This document shows positions 37,104 to 44,832 of a stretch of DNA of 64,000 bases, in pieces. The notes below the pieces were generated by a model that searched no databases, was not told the DNA's origin, and saw nothing but the letters and a program-made list of their open reading frames with translations. Location of the stretch: assembly GCA_943331005.2 (NCBI GenBank), contig CALQJX020000006.1, forward strand, positions 1 through 64,000, in the 5' to 3' direction. The DNA is from Bordetella parapertussis. Lineage in GTDB: Bacteria; Bacteroidota; Bacteroidia; Chitinophagales; Chitinophagaceae. A program made the position numbers and the translations under genes. The first letter of the stretch is position 1. Each line of letters begins with the position of its first letter.

Positions 37104-38146
37104 TACTGCTATTGCTACTGCTGACAGCAGGCTGCGTAAAGGACAAACCCGGCACTCTTACTCCCACGAACATACAGGGCGGGAATTGCTACATAGTATG
37201 CGAAGGCAACTTTGGAAATGGAGATGGTACGCTGTATGCATATAACGCTATAACCGACAGCGTAAGCGGCGATGTTTATAAGGCAACGAACAATCAGCAA
37301 CTGGGTGATGTTTTTCAGAGTATAACACGTATGGGGGACAGCCTGTATCTGTGTATCAACAACTCTGACAAGATAGTGGTGCTTGATGCAACAACCCGAA
37401 AGCTGGCTGGCATTATCAATATTCCCAAGCCACGCTATATAGTGCAGGTAAGTGCAGAAAGAGCCTATGTATCATCGTTGTACAACAACAAAGTGTACAG
37501 TATCAATCCGCACAATCTGCAACAAACCGGGCATACAATTGTACCTGCCAACAACACAGAAGGTATGTGTGTAATTGGCACCAATGTGTGGGCGTGTGCA
37601 TGGGATACCGGCAGCAATAAAGTATATGCAATAGATGCCACGAACGGCAACATAACTAAGACAACAACCCTACCCGGCTACGCACCACATGCTGCACTGA
37701 AAGACAAGGACGGATTGCTTTGGGTACTATCGGGCAATGTGGTGAAAGGCAGGACTGCTGCGCTTTCGCGAATAGACCCATCAACGGGCGCAGTAGTAAA
37801 GTCATATATTTTTCCGGCAGGAACAGACCCTATAAAGCCGGTCTTTAACCCAACAAAGGATACACTCTACTTTATAGAAGTAAAGTATGATGGCAGCGAT
37901 CAGCACAACGGTATATACCGGATGAGCATAAACGACAATGCGCTGCCGGAAACACCATTTATACAGGCAGCGAAATACCAGTATTTCTGGTCATTGGGCA
38001 TAGACCCTGCAAGCGGATATATTTACACCGGAGACCCGAGAGGCTTTGTGCAAAAAGGAATAGTGCAAATAACTAAACAGGACGGCACCAAACTGAGCTC
38101 ATTTGAAGTGGGATTGGGTCCGGGACAATTTTATTTTGACAAATGA
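37076..38146 (+). CDS. btuG: YncE/BtuG-like seven-bladed beta-propeller lipoprotein
   Basis: A 356-residue lipoprotein (lipobox LTAGC, Cys20). The mature region reads as YncE/DUF5074-type blades: LYAYNAITDSVSGDVYKA, KIVVLDATTRKLAGIINIP, YVSSLYNNKVYSINPHNLQQ, VYAIDATNGNITKTTTLPGY and LSRIDPSTGAVVKSYIFP. In Bacteroides the BtuG family caps the BtuB receptor and binds cobalamin very tightly, and adjacency to a BtuB-like receptor under a B12 riboswitch supports the same role here. The start overlaps the previous gene by 28 bases and the end overlaps the receptor gene by 4 bases, so the three are translationally coupled. Exact ligand is inferred. Confidence 0.78.
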   Translation: MGRKDSKILILLLLLLTAGCVKDKPGTLTPTNIQGGNCYIVCEGNFGNGDGTLYAYNAITDSVSGDVYKATNNQQLGDVFQSITRMGDSLYLCINNSDKIVVLDATTRKLAGIINIPKPRYIVQVSAERAYVSSLYNNKVYSINPHNLQQTGHTIVPANNTEGMCVIGTNVWACAWDTGSNKVYAIDATNGNITKTTTLPGYAPHAALKDKDGLLWVLSGNVVKGRTAALSRIDPSTGAVVKSYIFPAGTDPIKPVFNPTKDTLYFIEVKYDGSDQHNGIYRMSINDNALPETPFIQAAKYQYFWSLGIDPASGYIYTGDPRGFVQKGIVQITKQDGTKLSSFEVGLGPGQFYFDK

Positions 38147-40065
38147 GCTGCAGGAAACAACACATACCGGCTATAAAAAAAGCACTACCCGTATTGGTGG
38201 CGCTATGCCTGATGGTATTGCCTGCAGTGGCACAATACAAGAATGATACGCTGAAAACTGTAGACATACGCAGCAGACACAAAACCAATACCAGCAACAA
38301 CAGGAGCGAATTTGCAACCGGGCAAAATATACAAACAATAGACAGCACTACCATGCAGCAATATGAGCAGCGCAGTGTGGCTGCATTGCTGAGTGAACAA
38401 CTGCCTGTGTTTGTGAAATCGTATAGTTTTAACGGACTGGCTACACTGAACTTCAGGGGTGCAAGTGCGGCACAGTCGCAGGTATACTGGAATGGTGTGC
38501 CGATACAAAATGCCGCACTGGGTGTGGCAGATGTATCTGCATTGCCGGTGATGCTGCTGAATAAAGTGAGTGTGGTATACGGCGGATCGGGTGCGCTGTA
38601 TGGCAGCGGCAATGCAGGTGGCGCACTGCTGCTGGAAAGCGATGCAGCCTTGTTTGATACAACCCGTAAAACACTATCTGTAAGCGGTAGTGCAGGCAGC
38701 TTCGGACAATATACCGGAGGACTTAAAGGCAGCTTTTCTACCAAACGTTTCTTTGCCAGTGGCAGCGCTATGGTACAACAGGCAACCAACAATTACACCT
38801 ACACCAATGCTGCAGGAAATGAAAGCAGCATGACCAATGGCGCATTGCAACAGATAGCAGCCACGGCACATGCAGCCTACAAGCTCAACCACAAAAATAC
38901 TATAGGCGCGGCTGTGTGGTATCAGCAATACGAGCGACAAATACCACCTGCATTATTTGAAGCATATTCTGCAAAAAAGCAACAGGATAATTCGCTGCGG
39001 ATAGTGACAGACTGGACCAGGGAATATGATGGTGGCACGATCTATGCAAAGGCATCTCTGATACACGATGCCATAGCCTATACCGACAGTGCTGTGCAAC
39101 TAAGCTCTACCAACGGAGTATACCAATACTACCATGAAGCAGGCTGGAAACGCAGGCTGGGCGAGCACGGAAGGCTATTGCTGTTTGCCCCTGTGCAGGT
39201 GGCATGGCTGCCGGGCAGCGAAAGCATTATGCAGCAAAAGATAGCCATTGCCGGAGCGTATAACACCAAACTACTGAATAGTAAACTGGAAGCAGCGCTG
39301 CAAGCCAGAGCAGAGCAAATAAACGGCACGAACATTTTTTTGCCGGGAGGAGGTGTGTCTTACCGGTTATGCAAAGAGCTGATGCTGCGCGCCAATGTGC
39401 AACGCACCTACCGCATGCCATCGCTGAATGAACTGTATTATGTGCCGGGCGGCAACCCTGCACTGAAGCCCGAAAAAGGATGGAGTGAGGATGCGGGATA
39501 CACGCTGCATGTAGAGCGCAGAAAATTTACTTTCCACCAGGAAGCGAGTATATTTAACAGGCTGCTGCAAGACTGGATCATATGGCTGGGAGGCGCAGTG
39601 TGGACACCGCACAACATAGCCACTGTGCATAGCCGCGGCACAGAAACCGATAACAGAATTACCTATAAAGCAGGGCCGGTGCTGCTGCATGCCTCTGTAA
39701 ACACCACCTATGTAATAGCCACAACAGAAAGCAGCTATATGCAAAATGACGGCAGCATAGGCAAACAAATCCCCTACACACCCCGCTACAATGGCAGGCT
39801 GAACATAGGCGGCACATGGAAGCGGATGTACCTGAACTACAACCATTCCTACACAGGATATCGTTTTATAACCACTGATGAATCTTCGTGGCTGGAACCC
39901 TACCAAACGGGTAATATTATGGGCTCTTATACCCTGCCGCTGCGCAGGCATGTGCTGCGCCTGAATGCGCAATACAACAATATCTGGAATACGCACTATT
40001 CTGTTGCCGGCTACAGGCCAATGCCGGGCGCTAACTGGATGGCAGGATTCAGTATGGTTTTATGA
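38143..40065 (+). CDS. btuB: BtuB-like TonB-dependent outer-membrane receptor
   Basis: A 640-residue receptor. A signal peptide (MSCRKQ...AVAQ) precedes a TonB-box-like DTLKTVDIRS, a plug domain (about 45-160: RSVAALLSEQLPVFVKSYSF, LNFRGASAAQSQVYWNGVPI and VSVVYGGSGALYGSGNAGGA) and a beta-barrel ending in a short C-terminal strand with terminal MVL. Its length fits the compact BtuB class rather than the 900-1000-residue SusC class. It starts with an ATGA overlap with the propeller gene. The cobalamin riboswitch at the operon head argues for corrinoid import. No BtuCDF or TonB genes lie in the window. Confidence 0.88.
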   Translation: MSCRKQHIPAIKKALPVLVALCLMVLPAVAQYKNDTLKTVDIRSRHKTNTSNNRSEFATGQNIQTIDSTTMQQYEQRSVAALLSEQLPVFVKSYSFNGLATLNFRGASAAQSQVYWNGVPIQNAALGVADVSALPVMLLNKVSVVYGGSGALYGSGNAGGALLLESDAALFDTTRKTLSVSGSAGSFGQYTGGLKGSFSTKRFFASGSAMVQQATNNYTYTNAAGNESSMTNGALQQIAATAHAAYKLNHKNTIGAAVWYQQYERQIPPALFEAYSAKKQQDNSLRIVTDWTREYDGGTIYAKASLIHDAIAYTDSAVQLSSTNGVYQYYHEAGWKRRLGEHGRLLLFAPVQVAWLPGSESIMQQKIAIAGAYNTKLLNSKLEAALQARAEQINGTNIFLPGGGVSYRLCKELMLRANVQRTYRMPSLNELYYVPGGNPALKPEKGWSEDAGYTLHVERRKFTFHQEASIFNRLLQDWIIWLGGAVWTPHNIATVHSRGTETDNRITYKAGPVLLHASVNTTYVIATTESSYMQNDGSIGKQIPYTPRYNGRLNIGGTWKRMYLNYNHSYTGYRFITTDESSWLEPYQTGNIMGSYTLPLRRHVLRLNAQYNNIWNTHYSVAGYRPMPGANWMAGFSMVL

Positions 40066-40068
40066 TCA

Positions 40069-40190
40069 TTTCGTCCCCTTCGGGGCTGTTTTATAATTAT
40101 CCAATAAATGTGTGTATAGCTCCTGACGGAGCAATTGTGGTGTGCGCATTATTGGTCTACAAAGCTGTTGTTCCTGACGGAGCAGAATGG
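40069..40190. repeat. Short palindromic element downstream of btuB
   Basis: Contains the mini-hairpin CCCC-TTC-GGGG (40075-40085), the palindrome GCTCCTGACGGAGC (40119-40132) and a variant TTCCTGACGGAGCA (40171-40184). I remember similar CCTGACGGAGC words as dispersed intergenic repeats in Bacteroidota. The 62-residue ORF over it (40062-40250) is an artefact of the repeat. The first hairpin may also help to end the B12 operon transcript. Confidence 0.55.
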
Positions 40191-40252
40191 ATGCAGTATT
40201 CGGAGAAAATGGCAATACCGTATGGGATTAAGAAATCGGTTCGGCATTAAAA

Positions 40253-40296
40253 GAAAAAGGCGATCATTACTGATCGCCTTTTTGCTGTGTAGCGAG
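40253..40296. repeat. Direct repeat copy A, 44 bp (att-like)
   Basis: Matches 41671-41714 at 43 of 44 positions, the difference lying in the hairpin loop. It contains the stem AAAAAGGCGATCA / TGATCGCCTTTTT (40254-40283) and TGCTGTGTAGCGAG, the last seven bases of which are the 3' end of the tRNA-Met gene read on the minus strand. It looks like the distal boundary of a duplicated or inserted segment. Confidence 0.85.
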
Positions 40297-40315
40297 GAAA
40301 ATCGTTATTTCTATC

Positions 40316-40498
40316 TTATACGTTGATTTTTACAGGATCGTTGACTTCTATGATTACCTGGTTTACAAGAAACAATCTGAGAATGAACCTTAGTTCATTC
40401 AACATCATTGCTTTCATTCCCAAACGTCTGCATATTCGGCCGAAATGTTGAACAAATTCTTGATTGATTTTGAATACTTCTGTGCAGAGGTAGAAATA
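40316..40498 (-). other. Possible coding remnant, no full start
   Basis: A 60-codon open frame on the minus strand without an early Met (reads FGRICRRLGMKAMMLNELRF and later NQVIIEVNDPVKINV). I cannot match it to a family. Its position inside the direct-repeat-bounded segment suggests a decayed piece of inserted DNA, but it could be chance. Confidence 0.25.
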
Positions 40499-40542
40499 TT
40501 ATCTCATGACATTGTGTAGACGCTAACTTTAACTGATGATGT

Positions 40543-40857
40543 TTATTTGTACTTGATTACTGTTGCGTGATCAAGGGAAATATCATCAAATATAATTCCT
40601 TCAGCATCAGGATAATCTTTAAGCGCTCTCTTAACTAGTATATCCCTCATTTCCTTGGCTTTACCATTCCAGACAAGCCCCGTTTTTTTAACTGTGCCCA
40701 AAACGGTGTAATCACCAACTGGTTGCGATTCAATAAAAACATACAATCCACTCGTTCTATTGACTCTTCCAAGATCTTTATCTGAAGGAGATGGTCGGAA
40801 TGACTGAACTGCAAATATTGATAACAAAAAAGCTACTGCCGTAATAATTCTTTTCAT
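40543..40857 (-). CDS. Small secreted hypothetical protein
   Basis: I choose the ATG at 40857 (104 aa) because it begins a clean signal peptide, MKRIITAVAFLLSIFAVQSF; the frame extends to 40950. The mature part has LGRVNRTSGLYVFIESQPVG, YTVLGTVKKTGLVWNGKAKE and a C-terminal DISLDHATVIKYK. Unknown family. The gene is AT-rich compared with the flanks and lies in the segment bounded by 44-bp direct repeats, so it may be acquired cargo. Confidence 0.65.
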   Translation of the reverse strand: MKRIITAVAFLLSIFAVQSFRPSPSDKDLGRVNRTSGLYVFIESQPVGDYTVLGTVKKTGLVWNGKAKEMRDILVKRALKDYPDAEGIIFDDISLDHATVIKYK

Positions 40858-40999
40858 ACCTTGTTTTTTGTAACAAATATTGCCATTCTTTTTGGGAATA
40901 GCAACTTTGAAAATGAAAAGTTTACTTCTAGGCTTGCTGAAACGATTCAATATTTTTCTATCTTCGCTGATAGAACGTTAATTACAATAAAAATTTCTT

Positions 41000-41413
41000 A
41001 TGAAACATCTTATTCTTATATTGTTTGTTGTTGCATCTTTTTCGATTAGTGCCAAAAGTCAAACAACTACAGAAGAGTACAATTATTTAACTAAAGGATA
41101 CAAAACACAAATAGAGAACGGTCTTGATATGAAAAAGGGCTATGCTCTTGCGGGTAATAGTACATATTCCTACGGAGGCAGGCGATGTGAATTTAAAAAT
41201 CTTATTAAAACATCTTCTGATGTTGCTATAGCGGTCTTAGTCATTTTTTATGCTCAAAATGGAGATAGTTATTATTTCTGCATTCCCTCAGCAGGATCAG
41301 ATCCTCAATTGTTTGAAGAATATCTTAATTCGTTAAAACAAATAGACAATTACGATGCAATGCGAGTTTATAATTATTTCGTTTCAATGTATCTTTCGCA
41401 ATCTATTCATTAA
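41000..41413 (+). CDS. Small secreted hypothetical protein
   Basis: A 137-residue protein with a signal peptide (MKHLILILFVVASFSISAKS). The mature part is mixed alpha/beta with two Cys (RRCEFKN and YYFCIPS), a hydrophobic strand VAIAVLVIFYAQ and a helical tail. No family recognised. It is AT-rich and its last 30 bases overlap the recombinase remnant on the other strand, which suggests juxtaposition by rearrangement. It is divergent from the gene at 40543. Confidence 0.65.
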   Translation: MKHLILILFVVASFSISAKSQTTTEEYNYLTKGYKTQIENGLDMKKGYALAGNSTYSYGGRRCEFKNLIKTSSDVAIAVLVIFYAQNGDSYYFCIPSAGSDPQLFEEYLNSLKQIDNYDAMRVYNYFVSMYLSQSIH

Positions 41414-41635
41414 ACATACTGCATTTTTTATTTTTTGAACTGTCCCGCTACTCTTACCAGTTAGTTTCATCACTTTTCTTACAGATAACCCCTGCTTTAA
41501 AAGCTTGGCAACATCTTTGTGTCTGGTAAGTAGTACCTTTTGATCTTTTCTATAACCTTCTTTTCTACTTACCTTACCGCCCGATTTAGAGTAGCTGTCA
41601 TAACCAGATTTTATACGGTGGCGGCTGATGATATA
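41384..41635 (-). pseudogene. C-terminal fragment of a serine recombinase (resolvase/invertase family)
   Basis: Reading the minus strand gives RHRIKSGYDSYSKSGGKVSR, KEGYRKDQKVLLTRHKDVAK, LLKQGLSVRKVMKLTGKSSG and TVQKIKNAVCLMN before a stop. This is the linker after the E helix (RIKSG..., GG, GRKEGY-like) and the C-terminal helix-turn-helix of small serine recombinases. The catalytic N-terminal domain (about 120 residues with the active Ser) is missing: a stop codon lies at 41636-41638 and no upstream piece is seen. It is therefore a dead remnant, about 80 of roughly 200 residues. It lies between the direct repeats, next to tRNA-Met. Confidence 0.75.
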
Positions 41636-41670
41636 TTAGATTAGTGCTCATTTCGGAAAATGATTTAAAC

Positions 41671-41714
41671 GAAAAAGGCGATCATTGCTGATCGCCTTTT
41701 TGCTGTGTAGCGAG
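41671..41714. repeat. Direct repeat copy B, 44 bp, overlapping the tRNA-Met 3' end
   Basis: Nearly identical to 40253-40296. Its hairpin AAAAAGGCGATCA / TGATCGCCTTTTT (41672-41701) on the minus strand is the intrinsic terminator of the tRNA gene, and its last seven bases are the tRNA 3' end. This is the arrangement expected of an attachment site at a tRNA 3' end. Confidence 0.85.
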
Positions 41715-41781
41715 ATCGGGAGTTGAACCCGAGACCTCAGGGTTATGAATCCTGCGCTCTAACCGCCTGAGCTACCTCGCC
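41708..41781 (-). tRNA. tRNA-Met (CAU), elongator type
   Basis: A 74-nt cloverleaf on the minus strand: acceptor GGCGAGG / TCTCGCT (G-U at both ends), D arm GCTC...GAGC, anticodon loop TTCATAA with anticodon CAT, T arm TCGGG-TTCAACT-CCCGA, discriminator A. The CCA end is not encoded. The closing pair of the anticodon stem is an A-C mismatch (A31, C39). A CAU anticodon could also be tRNA-Ile2 if modified to lysidine; the body resembles elongator Met genes of Bacteroidota. Promoter at 41796, terminator in direct repeat copy B. Confidence 0.93.
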
Positions 41782-41795
41782 AAAAAATTGGACTG

Positions 41796-41803
41796 CAAAG
41801 GTA
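41796..41803 (-). promoter_or_regulatory. Promoter -7 box of tRNA-Met
   Basis: Minus-strand TACCTTTG followed by CAGTCC, the same arrangement as upstream of infA and rpsJ. It lies 15 bases before the first base of the tRNA. Confidence 0.75.
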
Positions 41804-42091
41804 GAAAAAGAATTGAAATAACGAACAACCTGTACGGATATTTCCTTATCATTTTTTTCAGGGTTGATTTCAGGGCGTGAAATTAAAAATACACATAATG
41901 CGACCAAGTGCATTTCTGCGCACACAACGTCAATAGAAGCGAAATAAGGCAAGAATCGGCTCCAGACAACACTACAGCAGCAAATAGACGCGAAGTGGCA
42001 GAAAACAGCAAAGAATTCGCAAGAAGTGCCGCTTTTGGGGCAGTAAATCTTTTTTGGGGTTATATTGCATGAAAATACCGGTCTTACCCCT

Positions 42092-43054
42092 ATGCGCAGG
42101 GCTTACTTTCTAATTTTCCTGATATCTGCCACGTTTTTCAGTTCCTGCAAAAAGGATCTGTTACAGTTCGGGCATGTATGGCAGCTAACCAGCAATACGA
42201 CCCGCCGGCTGAATAACATATGTATGCCGGAAAATGGCACCTACATAATAGGTGGCGGATCTACCTTTTACAACGCTACCATGCTGCGCTCGTCGGATGA
42301 CGGTTTCACCTGGACCGCAGACTCATCGACAGACGCACCAAAGGAACTATATGGCATGGGCATATCGCCGGACGGCACAGTGTACCTAAGCGGCATAGAT
42401 GGCATAGTGCTGAGCTCGACAGACAAAGGAAAGTCCTGGAAACACCACCGTATAGATAACTGGCTGGTGCATGTGGGCGGCTGCTTCTTCACCCCCAATA
42501 CGGGCATATTTGCCAGTACGGTTCTGCAAAGGCAGTCTACCATAACACGTGTAGACAGCAACTACAAGATCATAGACGAAAAGACATTTGAATTCGGGCT
42601 GAATAAACTGTACATGGTGGACGAAAACACCGGCTACGCACTGGGATATGGTGTGGTACTGAAAACAACCGACAGAGGGGCTACCTGGATTTACCTGAAT
42701 GTGGACGGGGATAACTTCACCTCCATGACCATGTACGGCGGCAAAATATGGATATGTGGATCGGCCGGCAGTATCTTCAGCAGTACAGACAATGGTGCAA
42801 GCTGGCAGCGGCTGAGAAATGGCAACGACCTGAGCGTACACCGCATCATGCTGCGTAACATACTCTTTACCGATGCCACACATGGCTGGGCTGCAGGAGA
42901 TGAAGGAGTGGTACTCTATACCAATAACGGCGGACAGAACTGGATGGAATATGAACGATTTACCTCTAAAACCCTGCGCAGCATAGCCATGTGCTATGAT
43001 GGCAATGTGCTGATGGCAGGCGATGACGGGGTGATCTTCAGAATAGCACAATAG
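42092..43054 (+). CDS. Ycf48-like beta-propeller lipoprotein
   Basis: A 320-residue lipoprotein (MRRAYFLIFLISATFFSSC, Cys19). Mature repeats contain the BNR/Ycf48-type hallmark 'S.D.G.TW': LRSSDDGFTWTADSS, LSSTDKGKSWKHHRI, LKTTDRGATWIYLN, FSSTDNGASWQRLR and LYTNNGGQNWMEYE, about seven blades. Photosystem assembly is not implied; in Bacteroidota this family is a generic surface or periplasmic propeller. The frame opens at a TTG at 42065, but the ATG at 42092 gives the signal peptide. A near-consensus TATATTGC lies at 42061. Confidence 0.82.
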   Translation: MRRAYFLIFLISATFFSSCKKDLLQFGHVWQLTSNTTRRLNNICMPENGTYIIGGGSTFYNATMLRSSDDGFTWTADSSTDAPKELYGMGISPDGTVYLSGIDGIVLSSTDKGKSWKHHRIDNWLVHVGGCFFTPNTGIFASTVLQRQSTITRVDSNYKIIDEKTFEFGLNKLYMVDENTGYALGYGVVLKTTDRGATWIYLNVDGDNFTSMTMYGGKIWICGSAGSIFSSTDNGASWQRLRNGNDLSVHRIMLRNILFTDATHGWAAGDEGVVLYTNNGGQNWMEYERFTSKTLRSIAMCYDGNVLMAGDDGVIFRIAQ

Positions 43055-43099
43055 CGCACAGCAAGGACAGCGCAAGAAGCGAAAAATATTATCTGGTAC

Positions 43100-44827
43100 A
43101 TGAAGAACATTCTATCTCTGCTGGCGTGTGTAGTGATCTGTATAGCACTGGTGCAATACAGGGTAACTAACTCTGACCTGACACCGGGACATAAGCCGCT
43201 GAAGATAACAGAGTGGGACGCGTTTGGCTACTACATGTACCTACCCGCACTGGGCATTTATCACGATCATAAACAACTGAAATGGCTTACCGATATAGAC
43301 AAGAAATATGCGGTAACCGGCGGTAATGGCTGGCAGGCACAAAAGACAGAGAACGGCAACTATGTGTTCAAGTATCTGGGCGGCGTAGCTGTAATGCAGG
43401 CGCCTTTCTTTCTTGCCGCTCATTACTACGCACAGCATTCCGACTATCCGCCTGATGGATTCTCGCCACCCTACCAGTATGCACTGGGATTTGGTATCAT
43501 TTTCTACTCGCTGTTGGCGCTGCTGTTGCTGCGCAAAATATTGCTGCAATATTTCCCTGATACCACAACCGCAATAATACTACTGATGGTGGCCCTTGCC
43601 AGCAACTACATACAGTATGCAGCTGTGGACAGCGGCCAAAGTCACGGATACCTTTTTGTACTTTATGCAGTGGTGATGTATGCTACCATGCAATGGCACA
43701 AAACACAAAAGATACAGTGGGCCATACTGACGGGCTACATAACAGGACTGGCTACCATGAGCCGACCAACGGAAGCTATAATGCTCTTTATACCGCTGAT
43801 GTGGGATACACACACCAAGGAAGCTGCTGCTGCAAAATGGCAAATGGTGCGCCAGAACAAAGCGCATATTGGAGCAGCTATGCTTGCAGGCTTTGCAGGT
43901 ATATTGCCGCAGCTGCTCTACTGGAAAAACACAACAGGATCTTATCTTTATGATGTGGGCAGTAAGTGGGATTTTCTGAGTCCTCACTTCCGGGTACTGA
44001 CCGGATGGGAGAAAGGATGGTTCATATATACACCTGTCACGCTCTTGTTCATAGCAGGCATGTTTTTCATGAAGCAGTTCCCTTTCAGGAAATCTGTATT
44101 ATGGTTTTGCCTGCTGAATATTTATGTAATAATAGGCTGGCACGAATGGCGCTATGGAGGCAGCTATTCTACCCGCGCGCTGGTGCAGAGTTACCCTATG
44201 TTTGCACTGCCCTTTGCAGCCATTACAGACCGTATAATCAATACAAAATGGAAAGTAGCCTACCTGACATTGTGCGTGTATCTGCTCTTTGTAAACTGGT
44301 TTCAGATAAACCAGTACAACACCACTGTGCTGCACTATGACGACATGAACCGCAAATACTATGCGGCCATATACCTGAATCCGCATCCTGATGCAGCAAC
44401 CATGAGTCTGCTGGACAATGATGAAATAATACCCGACGAAAGCAAGTACAAAACCACTGTTTTACTGAGTAGCGACACAGCTATGCAGATCGCATTTGCA
44501 GCCAATGCCACTATGCCTGTAGCCACTGTAAATGTGAGCAACCTGCCCTATGCAGAGAACTGGCTGAAAGTGCAGACACATATGCGTGCACCGGGCTGCC
44601 TGTGGCTGAGCCATATGCATACAGAACTGACCATGAAAGACTCTGTAAAACAAAATAAGGTACGGTTGTATAGCCCTATCAGCAAGGATAGCGCTACGAA
44701 TGAATATGTGTCTTACATGCACATTCCCATAAAGGCCGGTAGCGGCAGCGTGAAGGTGTATCTGTCATCGCCTGGCGACTTCAGAGCAGAAGTACAGGAT
44801 ATCAAGATCAGCCTGCTGAGTAAATAA
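43100..44827 (+). CDS. Polytopic membrane protein resembling GT-C glycosyltransferases
   Basis: A 575-residue protein with roughly ten membrane segments, for example the N-terminal ILSLLACVVICIALVQ, IIFYSLLALLLLRKIL, AAMLAGFAGILPQLLYW, VTLLFIAGMFFM and VAYLTLCVYLLFVNWFQ. The first loop has TEWDAFGYYMYLPALGIYHD, an Asp-containing motif in the place of the GT-C catalytic region. A soluble C-terminal domain (about 430-575) looks beta-rich. Such proteins often move sugars from lipid carriers outside the cytoplasmic membrane, but no family-level match can be claimed. It starts 45 bases after the propeller gene and may be co-transcribed with it. Confidence 0.7.
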   Translation: MKNILSLLACVVICIALVQYRVTNSDLTPGHKPLKITEWDAFGYYMYLPALGIYHDHKQLKWLTDIDKKYAVTGGNGWQAQKTENGNYVFKYLGGVAVMQAPFFLAAHYYAQHSDYPPDGFSPPYQYALGFGIIFYSLLALLLLRKILLQYFPDTTTAIILLMVALASNYIQYAAVDSGQSHGYLFVLYAVVMYATMQWHKTQKIQWAILTGYITGLATMSRPTEAIMLFIPLMWDTHTKEAAAAKWQMVRQNKAHIGAAMLAGFAGILPQLLYWKNTTGSYLYDVGSKWDFLSPHFRVLTGWEKGWFIYTPVTLLFIAGMFFMKQFPFRKSVLWFCLLNIYVIIGWHEWRYGGSYSTRALVQSYPMFALPFAAITDRIINTKWKVAYLTLCVYLLFVNWFQINQYNTTVLHYDDMNRKYYAAIYLNPHPDAATMSLLDNDEIIPDESKYKTTVLLSSDTAMQIAFAANATMPVATVNVSNLPYAENWLKVQTHMRAPGCLWLSHMHTELTMKDSVKQNKVRLYSPISKDSATNEYVSYMHIPIKAGSGSVKVYLSSPGDFRAEVQDIKISLLSK

Positions 44828-44832
44828 AAGCA

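Noticed and set aside
40062..40250. 62-residue ORF after btuB
   Set aside because: It spans palindromic repeat words (CCTGACGGAGC) and starts inside the btuB stop; no signal or domain is seen.
40253..41714. CRISPR-like interpretation of the repeats at the tRNA
   Set aside because: There are only two copies 1.4 kb apart with a terminator hairpin and tRNA end in them; no spacers or cas genes are present.
41743..41952. 69-residue minus-strand ORF overlapping tRNA-Met
   Set aside because: It covers the tRNA gene and its promoter; coding use is implausible.
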